Shown piece by piece: positions 23,052 to 35,375 of a stretch of DNA of 64,000 nt. Numbering within the stretch: the stretch's first letter is position 1; each line of letters opens with the position of its first letter. Source of the stretch: Trissonchulus latispiculum (Eukaryota > Nematoda > Enoplea > Enoplida > Ironidae); NCBI GenBank assembly GCA_030248195.1, contig JASAND010024101.1, forward strand, positions 1 through 64,000, written 5' to 3'. Both the position numbers and the translations under genes were made by a program. The notes under the pieces are model-generated. The model was given only the letters and a program-made list of their open reading frames with translations. It was not told the DNA's origin and ran no database searches.

Positions 23052-26000
23052 CTGAACACTTCGTATGTCCCTCCTGGAATAGTAGTTGCAGTCTTAGGAC
23101 ATTGCTTTACGCCAGCACAAAACCATTCTCTGAACATTGAAAATAAAGTAAAAAATTAGTAAGCAGTACCCCCTAAACTATACTAACTTCTATCACGTCT
23201 AATGTAATACTGAGCAGGATAGGTGGAATCCTGTGACTTTTGGGTGAACGAGAACGAGGCCTAGAGTGAGCAAGTATCAGGTTTCGGACGAGACCGAGAC
23301 TCAGGACCCTGCTTCCGGCCCCCGTGGAAAAAATACCCTGACCTCATGTTGACAAATTGTAAGTCGCAACCAGGTTAATGTAAACAAACAAAAATCGGAG
23401 AAAGCACTGTACCGCGTTGTAGTATGCACTGGGACGTCAGGTCGTAAGTAAAGATTTGTACGAACTTGTAACTGCTCTACCCTGTCTCCCACCAGATACC
23501 CATCGTCCTTGGAACCGGCCGATCTAAACAGAAAAGTCGGTGATATATTTATAGAAACATCACCTCTATCCCGATCACCACGTAATCAATTATTAGATAA
23601 CCACATATCAGATGCATAGAAACCGGATATTATCATACAAATAAACTAAAGCCCATACACCAACACAACATTTAAACATGTATTAATGAAGTTTACGTGT
23701 CGGCACCATCAGCATCCATGCCTCCTATCGCGGAAGAACCCAATTGGTCTCGGTCCAGGTCTCCATGCACTGTCCCCGATTCAGAATCCAATTCAAACCT
23801 GAAAACCAATAAGACATACTGAATAAGCAGAGAAGGGGGGGGGGGCAGGAATCGCTCCTTGGGCAAGCGACTGGAGGGGGGTTTGCGCATTTCTACACTA
23901 GTTATCCATTCCAAACTCCTGGAAGAAGCAGAAGCCTGTGTGCTCTGGGAACATGAGGAATAACAGGGACATAGGTGATTCACGGGGCCGCAATTACTGT
24001 GTTTAGTAGGTAAGCTTGGTAAGGCAAAATGTAAAAACGTTACCCTTGAGTTCTACGTGGAATCATTGGCACTGACATAATTCGTTGATCAGAGGAGTCA
24101 GAGGCAGAGGAAGTGCCAGTATTCTGACGGTCAGCGTACTCAAGCGACTCAGCACTGTCTGTAGGCGTTTTCGTAGTAGTATGAGAAGGATCTTTGGCGC
24201 CAGGGGCAGGTAATAGTAGGACGCTAACAACAATACAACAGAAAGATACATGTCATATGTTAGTAGTGGGCGCATAGCAGCAGGTAATTGTAGTAGCGTC
24301 GCCTTAAAAATCCGCGTTAATTACAGATACATAACACAGCCAAAAGTTAAAGGCACTTCTACTGTAAAATGAATGTGGGGACTAAAATTAGTTATTTTGG
24401 CCCCCCTTAAGCGAGACTCGGATAGCAAACGGAACAGATACTATACCTTCCTACAGGAAGAGGTCCACGGCTGCTCACGACGCAAGCTGGGGGTTTCTGT
24501 ACTGCAGAGGGCTGCTCCAATGACGTTGTCACAGTAGACGAGGAAGGCGGCAGTTGATCTTCGTTGTGATCCATACCATAGCCGCTACTGGTAACCGCAG
24601 GGTCAGCAGCTGTATCAGTTGTTATTAGAGAACTATTCGTAGGGTTTGTAACCGCTGGCAAATGCTGAGGTGTTGACGTAGTCCTATTAGACTGGCTGAC
24701 GACGGTTTCTAACACAATGTCCTCATGTTCAGAGACTCCTCCGGGACCAGGATCATTCAGATTCACGGTCTGGTTGGTATGTGACGAAAGCGCTGATGGG
24801 TCAGGATTATCAGGAAACAGGCTGAATAATAAATACACGCGCAGATGTATATGCGATTTTGAAAATGTAGGCAATTAATCCACAAATGTTGGCAATTCGT
24901 GGCAAACGATTATTTTTTTGTTTTTTAAACATTTGAAACACTTTAATTCACCGTCACCCCTTAAATTAATCGCCCCACGAGGGCGCCCCTTTCAATGAGT
25001 ACTCATTCCCCCCCCCCATAAGGAATTCCTAGAATAGATGCAGTTCTGTATAAAAGAAATTGTTCCCATGGATTAGGGTGGAAACTGGGTCTACTAGTTA
25101 AGAACACGCGAGCAGTCTTTTTAGCAGCTTACTCTTGACTGCCATCGTTGATTTTGTTCTCAGTATATTGATTTTCTTTGGTGTAAGTGTCGTTTTTATC
25201 TTTGCTGGTTGGCACGATCAAATTTTCACCAGCTAAGTTCTTTCTGAATCTGAAATAAACTACAAAATAGTAGCTATATTGAGAAGATACGTCTGCGCTT
25301 CACGTTGCACACCCACATACAATTTAATCCGCTAATCGCGCCGGCGAAGACAGCTAACTTCTTTCTCAATCTCAAATAAACTACAAAATTGTAGCTATAT
25401 TGAGAAGACACGTCTGCGCTTCACGTTGCACACCGACATAAAATTTCATCCGCTAATCGCGCCGGCGAAGACAAGGTATTATGATGCGTACACCCGAGCA
25501 CAAACACTAAGAAGAATGCCGGACAAACAATGGAAAATTTTTAACAAACATACTTCCTGGGGGACGGAGATGGAACGGCGTCATGCTGTTTTGTTGGCGT
25601 CTTATCAGAAGTGGAGGCTCTAAAGTAATCAAACAAAATCCCCCTAAATTGATAGCATGTGTAACCCTGTTCTGAGGGCTATCCGCACTGTATACCAACA
25701 TTTGGAAGCGCACATAAAAAACGAAACATGACGGACAACAGGCTTAGCAGGACGGTCGGCGAACAGAAACTGTAAACACACGTACTCCCGGACACTGAGA
25801 CTTAACACAGGCGGGCGAGGATTAGAAAATAAGTAAGAAACCTACTTCCGTGGAGACGGAGACGGAACGGCGTGATGTTGTTTTGTCGGCGTCTTTACAG
25901 ATAAGGAGACTCTATAACAAATACAGTTAAAACATCGTATCAGCTATACGTCCTGAGGGCTGTCCGCACTCAAATACGTAATATTTCCTAACGCAAAAAG

Positions 26001-26995
26001 TCTACATGCCGGATAAAAGCACATTCTCCTAACCGCTTCGGCGAGCGGCTAGCCATGAAGGAGTGGGAGACAACATAAAAATGCATGTGTGTGAGCATAA
26101 ATTGCTTCCTACTAAAAAATCCGGGTACCCCTAAATCCTCCGACAAAAAAGAACATGAGTGACACTATGTTAATTCCGCGAATGGAACAGAATACATTGG
26201 AATTATTGTGCTTACACAGGAGGCGTCTGCGTGTCTCCCAGTGTTCCAGCCACCAGTTCAGTTGAGGCTGACGATGCAGATGAGGATCTCTCTCTCTTTC
26301 GTCCTTGTTGCGGCAAGTCAGCCCCCTTTGCTTTGTTGACTTTCGTCTTTTTCTTACTGGCTCTGGAATCGGGAACGGTAATATAACTGTCCATACTTAT
26401 TGAGTACGGAAATGGACGGTGACAACTAAATACGAAATGCGTTGTCTGCTTACACAGTCATACAAACTTAGTTATTTTTGCTGGCGCACCCCTTCTTTGT
26501 GGGATAAACTTTACTGCGTGTCTCTTAACATCTTCCGTTCCTGAACGACTACGCACTACAGACCCATTGTAATGCCGGCACCAGTCCGTGATACTGTACT
26601 AAGATATAAGGAGGAGGTTCAATGCCTGAGCCCAACGCAATAGGAATGTCAACTGCTAGTAGCGTGCCCTTTTTGTAAACCGCTTAGCATCCCTAACTAA
26701 CTACAAGTATTTACAAGTGGTGCTACAAATTTTAACGCAGTATACAGAAATGGTGCATCAAACTTGCCCACAGCAACATACAATGGTTAAACAAATAATG
26801 CTATTACTTAGGTGTGCTATGACAGGGTGTTAGCGGTAAACTAGGCAGTCCAAGTTCACCGGAACCAGTCGAACTGCTTCCACAGCATCTGTAGCCCATG
26901 TAGCAGTGGTCAGAGAGATGGTATGGCTGAGGATTAGAACTGCTATTTCCTTGGGCAACGGCTCTAGATTGGCTACGAGTCTTCACAGTTGTCAT
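23052..26995 (-). pseudogene. 5' part of gene 2 (exons 1-10), inverted truncated copy
   Basis: The mirror image of gene 2 exons 1-10: start codon complement at 26,993-26,995, exon 2 around 26,216-26,395, and exon 10 at 23,052-23,129. After exon 10 the donor is present, but the sequence jumps to the downstream region (equivalent to 54,617), so exons 11-16 are missing on this strand. Exon sequences are nearly unchanged. Without the 3' exons the copy cannot make the full protein. Confidence 0.7.
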
Positions 26996-27004
26996 ATTTA
27001 CAGT

Positions 27005-28830
27005 GCTCTTAACAGAAATTAACACAAAATACTGTGTGAGTGTTTAAAAGGTGCAGATGCAGTCGTTAGTAGCCCCCACCCACTTTTTCTGGGGGTCACC
27101 CGACCACTGTTCGTAAGCCCTCCCACTTGCCCCTCCCTATTAGGGGGGCGAAGCCCCTCCCCCCCCCTTTCAAAACCATAATAAAATGCCAGAACAGTGA
27201 ACCACCCACTAAAACGCCGGGGGATTTTTGCAGGGTGAATGGGCGGTATTTTTTTTATTTTTTAATGCCCTCTGTCATTAGTTAACTATAAAAACTTGAC
27301 AGAAGCTATATGTATGTAAGGTGCCCCTTCTGTTTCATCATTGCTGGTATGTGTCCTAGATAGATCAGGCAACCCCACAAATTGATAATGGCGTTAATCG
27401 TTTGTTAGCATAAACAGAGTTTAGCCAGAAGGTAATATTTTATTGGCAGACTTCGAATAATAATTCCGGTTTGCGATTTAGCATATAGTTACCTGAGACC
27501 AAATTTCTAACTAATATTGTGCTATAGAAAACCTGAATAAATACGCGCTTCTAAGCTAAAGCTTGAAGGTTTTGGAGGCGGGACGTATCCTGAAAAGAAG
27601 TTAACAAATGTGCCCAACACTGAGACGGAACTAGAACCTGTAGGGCTCTTAACAGAAATTAACACAAAAAACTGTGTGAGTGTTTAAAAGGTGCAGATGC
27701 AGTCGTTAGTAGCCCCCACCCACGTGTTCGGGGGGTCACCCCACCACTGTTCGTAAGCCCACCCACTTTTCCCACCCAACTTGTAGGGCGAACCCCCCCC
27801 CCCCCCCCCCCCCCTTTCAAAACCATAATAAAATGCCAGAACAGTGAACCACCCACTAAAACGCCGGGGGATTTTTGCAGGGTGAATGGGCGGTATTTTT
27901 ATAATTTTTTTAATGCCCTCTGTCATTACTTAACTATAAAAACGTGACAGAAGCTATATGTATGTAAGGTGCCCCTTCTGTTTCATCATTGGTGGTATGT
28001 GTCCTAGATAGATCAGGCAACCCCACAAATTGTTAACGGCGTTAATCGGTTGTTAGCATAAACAGAGTTTAGCCACAAGGGAATATTTTATTGGCAGACT
28101 TCGAATAATAATTCCGGTTTGCGATTTAGCATTCCTGAAAAGAAGTTAACAAATGTGCCCAACACTGAGACGGAACTAGAACCTGTAGGGCTCTTAACAG
28201 AAATTAACACAAAAAACTGTGTGAGTGTTTAAAAGGTGCAGATGCAGTCGTTAGTAGCCCCCACCCACTTTTTCTGGGGGTCACCCGACCACTGTTCGTA
28301 AGCCCTCCCACTTTTCCCTCCCTAGTAGGAGGGCGAAGCCCCCCCCCCCCATTTCAAAACCATAATAAAATGCCAGAACAGTGAACCACCCAATAAAACG
28401 CCGGGGGATTTTTGCAGGGTGAATGGGCGGTATTTTTATAATTTTTTTTAATGCCCTCTGTCATTACTTAACTATAAAAACGTGACAGAAGCTATATGTA
28501 TGTAAGGTGCCCCTTCTGTTTCATCATTGGTGGTATGTGTCCTAGATAGATCAGGCAACCCCAGAAATTGTTAACGGCGTTAATCGGTTGTTAGCATAAA
28601 CAGAGTTTAGCCACAAGGGAATATTTTATTGGCAGACTTCGAATAATAATTCCGGTTTGCGATTTAGCATATAGTTAGCTGAGACCAAATTTCTAACTAA
28701 TACTGTGCTATAGAAAACCTGAAACTAAATACGCGCTTCTAAGCTAAACTTTGAAGGTTTTGGAGGCGGGACGTATCCTGAAAAGAAGTTAACAAATGTG
28801 CCCAACACTGAGACGGAACTAGAACCTGTA
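27005..28830 (-). repeat. Three-unit tandem array (640, 545, 641 bp), left-arm copy
   Basis: Each unit begins GCTCTTAACAGAAATTAACA (27,005; 27,645; 28,190) and ends GGAACTAGAACCTGTA. The middle unit lacks about 100 bp. Each contains a C-run/G-run hairpin block. The middle unit here carries several substitutions absent from the middle unit of the right arm. It lies between the copies of genes 1 and 2. Confidence 0.88.
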
Positions 28831-28926
28831 TTGGGGAAAAGTACGGTCTAAAGCTACGTAACCATCCTGTAATGAAATTAGTAAAAGCTCAGCTCCTAAA
28901 AGAGTCAACCCCTGTATGTTCTATAG

Positions 28927-29342
28927 CACAACTGAAACGGGGTCACTATCTGGAGACCCGATCGACCCCAGACCCGGTATCTTTGAAAAATCAGGTTTAA
29001 GCTTGTAAAAAGTTATAAAAATTTTTTTTGTGGTGCGGTGACTGTTTTTTTTGATTGTTTTGGACATTTTTGGCGTCTAAAAATGCTTTCCTTTAAGCTA
29101 ACATTGGAAAGTAAAGGTCACTACAACGATAAGCATTTTAAACGTACACGACAAAGTTAACAATAGGAATAAAGTTAAGAGGTTCTGAAAACTGGTAAAA
29201 TTTCAGGAAAATATGCTTTAACAAAAATGAATTTCCTCCAATCAAAAATACCGGGTCAAGACCGGGTCTGAGCTCCTCTCCCGGTGACTCGGTCCATATA
29301 GTGACCCCAACTGACCCGGTGACCCGCTGCCCCGGTTTCGCC
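28927..29342. mobile_element. 416-bp element with 12-bp target duplication, left-arm copy
   Basis: TATGTTCTATAG is found at 28,915-28,926 and again at 29,343-29,354. Near the ends are GGGGTCACTAT and its complement ATAGTGACCCC, with GACCCGGT-type repeats. The interior is AT-rich and non-coding. A long duplication plus partial inverted ends would suit a Mutator-like non-autonomous element, but this assignment is tentative. Confidence 0.5.
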
Positions 29343-30029
29343 TATGTTCTATAGTATGTAAGCAGCCCTCATCGAAGCGAGCCCTGCCAGAGTAATTAGA
29401 CAAATAAAAAGCCGGACCACCATAAAATGTTTATTACAAGACATACATAATAAACAAACAGAGTAATAAACATGTGTAAGCACAGTAACATGAGTACTAG
29501 GATAACAGGAAAAAATACGTAACGCGTGAATAAACGATATCAGCAAATTAAAGAATGGCCAGAACCTATATGTTAACTAGATTAGTATGGTCTCAATTTT
29601 TTTTTGCATGATCAGATCAGCTAAAGAAATTGTAGTCGTCGAGTCAATTTCGCCTAAGGTTCGGCGATCCAAGAAAATACAAGCTGTTTACACAAAAGAC
29701 GTCTAGGTGCGGTTAGCCTGCACAGTAACCAGTATTAAGGAAACATGTATGAAATTATCAAATTAATCGTAAATACCACTTTTAAGATTTTAAGAAACCA
29801 TGCCAGTATACAAAAAAGGTCTAAATTTCAGACGACTCCTTCAGCAGGTAGTATACAACATTACTAGGTTAATTTCCTAAGCAAGGCACACATACTATTA
29901 TTACAACACAAGACAAACTTAGAAAAAACAAATCTACAAAATAATGCCAACAACAGAAGAATTATCGTAGAATTAGTATCGGAAACTACACGAGGGCCGC
30001 TGTGCTGGGCAAGCTGTCGTTGTAGGCTT

Positions 30030-33000
30030 CTATGCGCGATTAGCCATCTTAGCCAAAATTTCCTGAAAAAAACATAACTAAAAATGAAGTTCAGGTTTTC
30101 CAGGGGGGTTGCGGTAGAGACGTTTACTCAGGCCCGTAAGCCCAGCCCGGCCAGCCCCGGCCCGTGGGCCGGGCCTAAGCTCTAACGGGCCGGGCCGGGC
30201 CGAGGTAGGACAAATATGGGTGCGTGCCGGGCCGGACCGGGACTAGTACTCCAGCGGGCCGGGCTTTGGATTAACAAATAACAGCCTGGGAAATAAAGCT
30301 TGAAGCCAAAAACGGTTTAACGCGAATAAGTTACGAAAAACGAACAATTGTTTGCCTTGGGAAACGGAAAAAAATTGGTTAAACGGTCCGGGCCGGGCAG
30401 ACCAGAAATTTATACGGGCCGGGCCGTGCCGGAAAATTCAGGCCCGTGAAAGTCTCTACGGAGGGGCGCGGATTTGTAGTCTACAATAAAATAATACAAG
30501 CACATAATTTTGTTTATCAAACAGTTATCGCTCGTCAGTGAATAGTACAGTTTTATGTTTCTATTAGCACCCTGCATGCATAGCGTAAGCTCAGCACGCA
30601 CTTGATACGGCCACAAACTAACTAGGGTTAAATACAAATCTCAACGAACCTCTCGTAACCGTTGAGGGTCGATGGTCGCTGTTCTGACCGTACCAGATGC
30701 TTGTCCACGATCTGGAGGAGTCATTTCATCATCCTGAATCAAAACAGATTAAATAAAGGGTACAATGAACTCTCAACACTATACGCCCTAGCTCTATTTA
30801 CTATAAGCGATATTGCCCTCCCCGTCCGACGCAGGCTTACGACCACACAGACACACATCCAAGAGTTCAGGGCAAAGGCTGTAGATACAGAAACAGTTAA
30901 GAAGTGGACGAATATCTAATAATTACAGGGATTTAATACAGATTTTGCTAACCTCCAAATCTTGACTCCCAGAATTATGCCTATCTATATCGGGAACTTC
31001 GTCAGTGTCTACAAACACGCCATCCTGCAATTTCAAGAAAACACGAAAACACTCACTTTACAACACACAATATGACTAACAACTGTAAACCCAAATGTGG
31101 GCAGAACACTGCCAGCCCTTTACTAAACGACCCAAGTAATTAAACACTTACTTATAAAAAAAAAACGTAAACTACAGCTACGGATACCCTGGCAAACGAC
31201 GACAATGACCATATATATTTTTTTAAGCAGGCTATGGTGATGGAGAAGTCCGTTGACAATGTAAACAGCCAAACATAATAACACACCCACACACAGAGTA
31301 ACCTACTCTTCTTCCTCCTGACTCCGGAGACTCCGGATCATTCAGTGGCAGGCACATGTCTTCGGAAGAACCTGACCGTCTCACTTGTTCACCAACACCC
31401 CCGGCATCACCTCGTCTGGCCCGCCCAGGCTGAAAATAGTCAGGGCATCTATAAAGACTTAGCCCATTAGACTTCATATACTAGCAACACGAATATCGTA
31501 TGAGAATTAAGCAGTACTATAACAACCACATTTTTGGCACACCTAAATAACAGTACGACATGAGAGATAAAGACTTAGCCAATTCCACTTCATATACTCG
31601 GAAAATTAAGCGGTACTATAACAACCACGTTTGTGGCAGACCTAAATAATAGAACGAAATGACAGAGGGAAAGGAAATGTTATGGAAGGAAGGGACTTAT
31701 TTTCGGGTACAGCCGTAACCTTTCAATTCGGGGCCCTGCTCGTTTGGGGAACAACCTCGGTAAACCGCAAGCTGCCTCCCCCTACAAGAAATTTCCTACT
31801 GTAGCACACCCAAAATGAAAGTTCCAGCTGTAGCAGAGAACCAGCCTCTCAAACTCTTACTACGTATCTGGTAAACATACACGGGCTTTGCGAGAGGAAC
31901 GGCCCACTGCTTCGTCAGAGCTGCTGGAGACTGTAGTAGAGCCAGAATCAGACGAACCATCGACGGAATTCGCTAGTCGTCGCCGTTTCGCTGGCGTGCC
32001 CCTGGATACCTACAGAACAGAACACGTAGCAACGTAGCATGACGTTGAAAACATAAAATGTAGGACAAATAGCTCATAGAACAGGACAAGCCAACGTCGG
32101 TAATAAGTGTAACCAGTAATGAAGGATAGTGACAGTTGAGGCAATTTAACATATTGGTTAAAAAGTTGTGCACTACACAATGTTTAGGTTCGTTAGGGCT
32201 ATTAACGTTTATACTAGAGCACTATGTAACATTTCTTTGAGCCTGTAAAGAAATGTTACTGACATTTCAGGCTATTTATAATATAGTTAAAAAAAACATT
32301 GTGCACTAGACAATGTTTAGGTGCGGTAGAGATACTAAATTAGATAAGTTTGGAGTATGTTACATTTCTTTGAGCAGGAGTGCCGGCACAAGGTTCACTG
32401 TCATCGTCTGAGGAGCTCGACTCAGCAGAAGCCAAGGACTGGTCACTGCTCGTGCCCGGTAGCTGTGGCACTGCCGTTCGTGTGGCAGTTTGAAGCTAAA
32501 ACAGGGGAGATATACTGTTAGTACAAGTGGTAACAGCCTAAGGTTATCCGGACCCGGTTATCGTAGTAACGTTACAAAGCCAGCAGCCCCCCCGCAGATA
32601 AGTGCACATAACGGAACTTGTCCGATAACACAGATGTAGACCTCTACAATACAGACGTACTAAAAATAATTCTATATCAATAAAGCGGACTGTCTGCGTT
32701 GAAACAAACAATGCAACAATACAAAGACGTAAAATGTTGTAGAAAATACCGTATAGAGTATAATCAGACAAGATTGTAAACAAAAAAGGTTGCACCCCAT
32801 CACCTGTCTAGTACGACCAGCCGAACGACACCGCCTGGCAACAACTCGTTCAGAAACCCCACGATTCTTCCGTCCGTGCACATTCAGATGCAAGTTCTGT
32901 ATACGACTACGGCGTTTCTGCAACAGAGACACAACAGAGCATACCCCTACCAAGGAATGATTATAGTAAAATACGTTTTGTTAAACAGAAATAAACCGGC

Positions 33001-35375
33001 ACTTTAGTATCCGCGAACAGGAACAATGTAGGGAAAAATCTGAGTTATGCCAATAATTAACCTATAGACATATGTGCAAAAACGAATAGCTAACAATTCT
33101 TTTAATGAAATACAGAAAACGGAATGGCAAAAGTGGTTGTAAGACCGGGTTGAACAGTATATATGTTGGGTGGATGACTATGTTTCTGTACGTACAACAG
33201 GGTTGTCGTCCCTCCTTGTCTCGTACAAATGATCTGGGACAGCCAACTTTCCAAGAATTCTACGTCAAATTGGTTCAAGTCTCGTTTTAGAAAATCTTCT
33301 TTCCATGTTCCTCATTTCCATAATAAATGGAGCTTCGCACAAATCTCGTAAACCTGAAAACAAGCACGGTAACTTAGTTATTTCTTCTACTTCGTCCTCC
33401 TTCGTGCCACTGGGCCGCTAAATTGCCATACTGTTGTAAATTGGTACAGTTGCCACTTACACAACAATGTTCACTGTGAACATTGTTGGGGAAAAAAATA
33501 GAAAACACGTAACTAATGGTTGTATTTATGAAAACTGTTTCCACTTCCACAAAAATTGTACTCAGCCTTAAATATGAGCTCTGTGTTAACACAGTTTCCA
33601 TCTTTCCATCACATTAGTATCCTCATACCTCTCTACGATTGACAACAGCACGTAGCCATAGCGAACAGTGGGATCTGACTTCTCCGGGCCGGACAACTAA
33701 TCCCTTGACCAGACAAGCACTTCTCCAGACCGACAGGCGGACGTCTTCCTCCGTGTACAGTGGGCCGTCACTAAGGGCGCCAACAGTATCATCGTACAGC
33801 TAAAATACAAACATGGTAACTGACATTATGGAACACTTTGCCAGGCCCATAGCCTGCGTATTCATCTGAATACAGCTTGTACAGGCATTTAATGACGGCG
33901 GGCACGCCAGTCCGGTTTAAGGCCGCGTTAGCATCAACCCTAGACTACAATGCCAGTAGGGCATGGGGCCCTAATAATCTCCCTTGCAGCTGAGCCTATA
34001 ATTAACAGGCACTGGTCGTTTCATAAACATGCAACTAATGACCTATGGGAACCAACACTAAAATAAGCAACATGGTGGTAGTTTACAATAGTAACTATCG
34101 CCGACCGAAACTTAGACTAGCCCACCTGAAAAAATCGCTGCTTCCATCCTTCATTACATTCGAAAATGTCGTAGGACATCTCAACCTCGGCAAGAGTAAT
34201 GACAAAGTCTGTATAATATTTGTCACCAGTATGCATGCAGGCCATAATGATCAAAACTGAATGGAGGCACACAGCAATTCTAATAACAAGTTCAAATGCG
34301 CGTGGATTTTCCTGCGCATGAAACCGGCTAGCCGAGCCCATCCGCTGTCATTGAGCCCAGACGCACATTTTCCATGTACTCTTTCGCAGCTGGACTGAGC
34401 ACGTTTCCTTCCCACTGCGCCTAGAAAACAGGTTTAAGGTCTCGCTTACGAAGGGCAGGGCTTTTGTCTGGTGGGGGGGGGGGTGCCCCCCTCCCTAAGC
34501 ACCCCCACAATTCGATCCCTGTAGAAACGTCCCCCAGCAAAAAAAATAGGCGTCGGTTTTGTCACCAAGTTAACGCTGAACTACAACTTTCTCCTGAACG
34601 TTTTTTGCGGCGGATTTTTTGCGCTTTTTCTTTTTTTTCTTGTTTAGAAACGTTGAAAAATGTGCCCCCTCCCTACAATTACTGCCCACCAGCAGAACAA
34701 TAACTGATCCTGAGCAACCCTAGACGAGGTGACACGAATAATTAAATCTTAAGCTAATAGTAAGAGCAACTGTAGCTTTGCACTCCTACGTCCAAAGCTG
34801 CAACGTCATAACAGTAACAGCATTGTAACCATGTCTCTTTCGTAGAAAGCAACTTCGTTTAAACGTAACAGCAACTGTCTATAAGCTTGTGGGTACCCCT
34901 TGTCTCGTACCTTCAACCTAGTGATTCGTGATCGTAACACATAAAAGTTGACTTGTCGCAAGCAGCAACGTGGAAACGAAATCTCGGATCATCTTCAAAG
35001 CCTTTTCGCAAAATTCCTCAAAAATCCACCCGTTCCATAAGATGAGGGGTGTGTCGTTATGGCGGACAAAAGAGCTTCTGTACGTGATATTACCTTATCA
35101 AATACACGGTGATAAACAACACAAACAGAAGAAATAAGTTGTTTGTGTTCAGCCGTGACTGACTGGTAGCGAGCAAGTAAAGCGATCTAAGTGAAGTACA
35201 ACAGCTTAATTAACGTTTATGTTTAACGACCCCGTAAAACCTCCCCAATTTTACCCCCCTACAAACTAATGTAGCAGATAGCGAATTCGAAAACTATTAT
35301 CTACGGTTGTAGCGAAAAATACAGTGACAATGACAAAGGACCGATCACTTACGTTACTAAAGATATAATATATAA
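30030..35375 (-). pseudogene. Gene 1, inverted copy lacking its first exons and frame-disrupted
   Basis: Mirror image of gene 1 from the end of exon 3 to the stop codon complement at 30,030-30,032. Exon 14 is at 30,030-30,062. Exons 6 and 8-14 look intact. Exons 4, 5 and 7 carry single-base losses relative to the plus-strand gene: several in exon 4, three in exon 5 (one a few codons in, two flanking the start of the FHAQEN segment's upstream text) and three in exon 7. Exons 1, 2 and most of 3, which hold the P-loop, are not present on this strand. It is either a pseudogene or a badly polished duplicate. Confidence 0.7.
30114..30459. mobile_element. GC-rich inverted-repeat element in the last intron of the gene 1 copy
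   Basis: Ends GTAGAGAC and GTCTCTAC bound a region dense in GGCCGGGCC/GGGCCGG text around an AT-rich centre. Imperfect pairing extends further inward (TTTAC/GTGAAA, AGGCCCG). The same insert is in the right arm at about 42,620-42,965, so it predates the duplication. Confidence 0.5.

Larger units (their letters stand above)
22035..35375 (-). repeat. Left arm of a large inverted repeat (palindrome)
   Basis: Read on the minus strand this arm matches 37,466-55,612. It lacks the 4.57 kb equivalent to 50,049-54,616, joined cleanly at about 23,046. From about 22,035 to 33,000 the arms are almost identical, apart from rare substitutions and differences in the tandem array. From about 33,000 to 35,375 the left arm shows many single-base losses relative to the right arm. 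Confidence 0.95.

Noticed and set aside
27005..28830. CRISPR-like or regularly spaced repeat
   Set aside because: Units are over 500 bp and directly adjacent without spacers, in a eukaryotic setting; it is an ordinary tandem array.
28927..29342. LTR retrotransposon or solo LTR
   Set aside because: The insert does not begin TG or end CA, and the 12-bp flanking duplication is too long for LTR elements, which give 4-6 bp.
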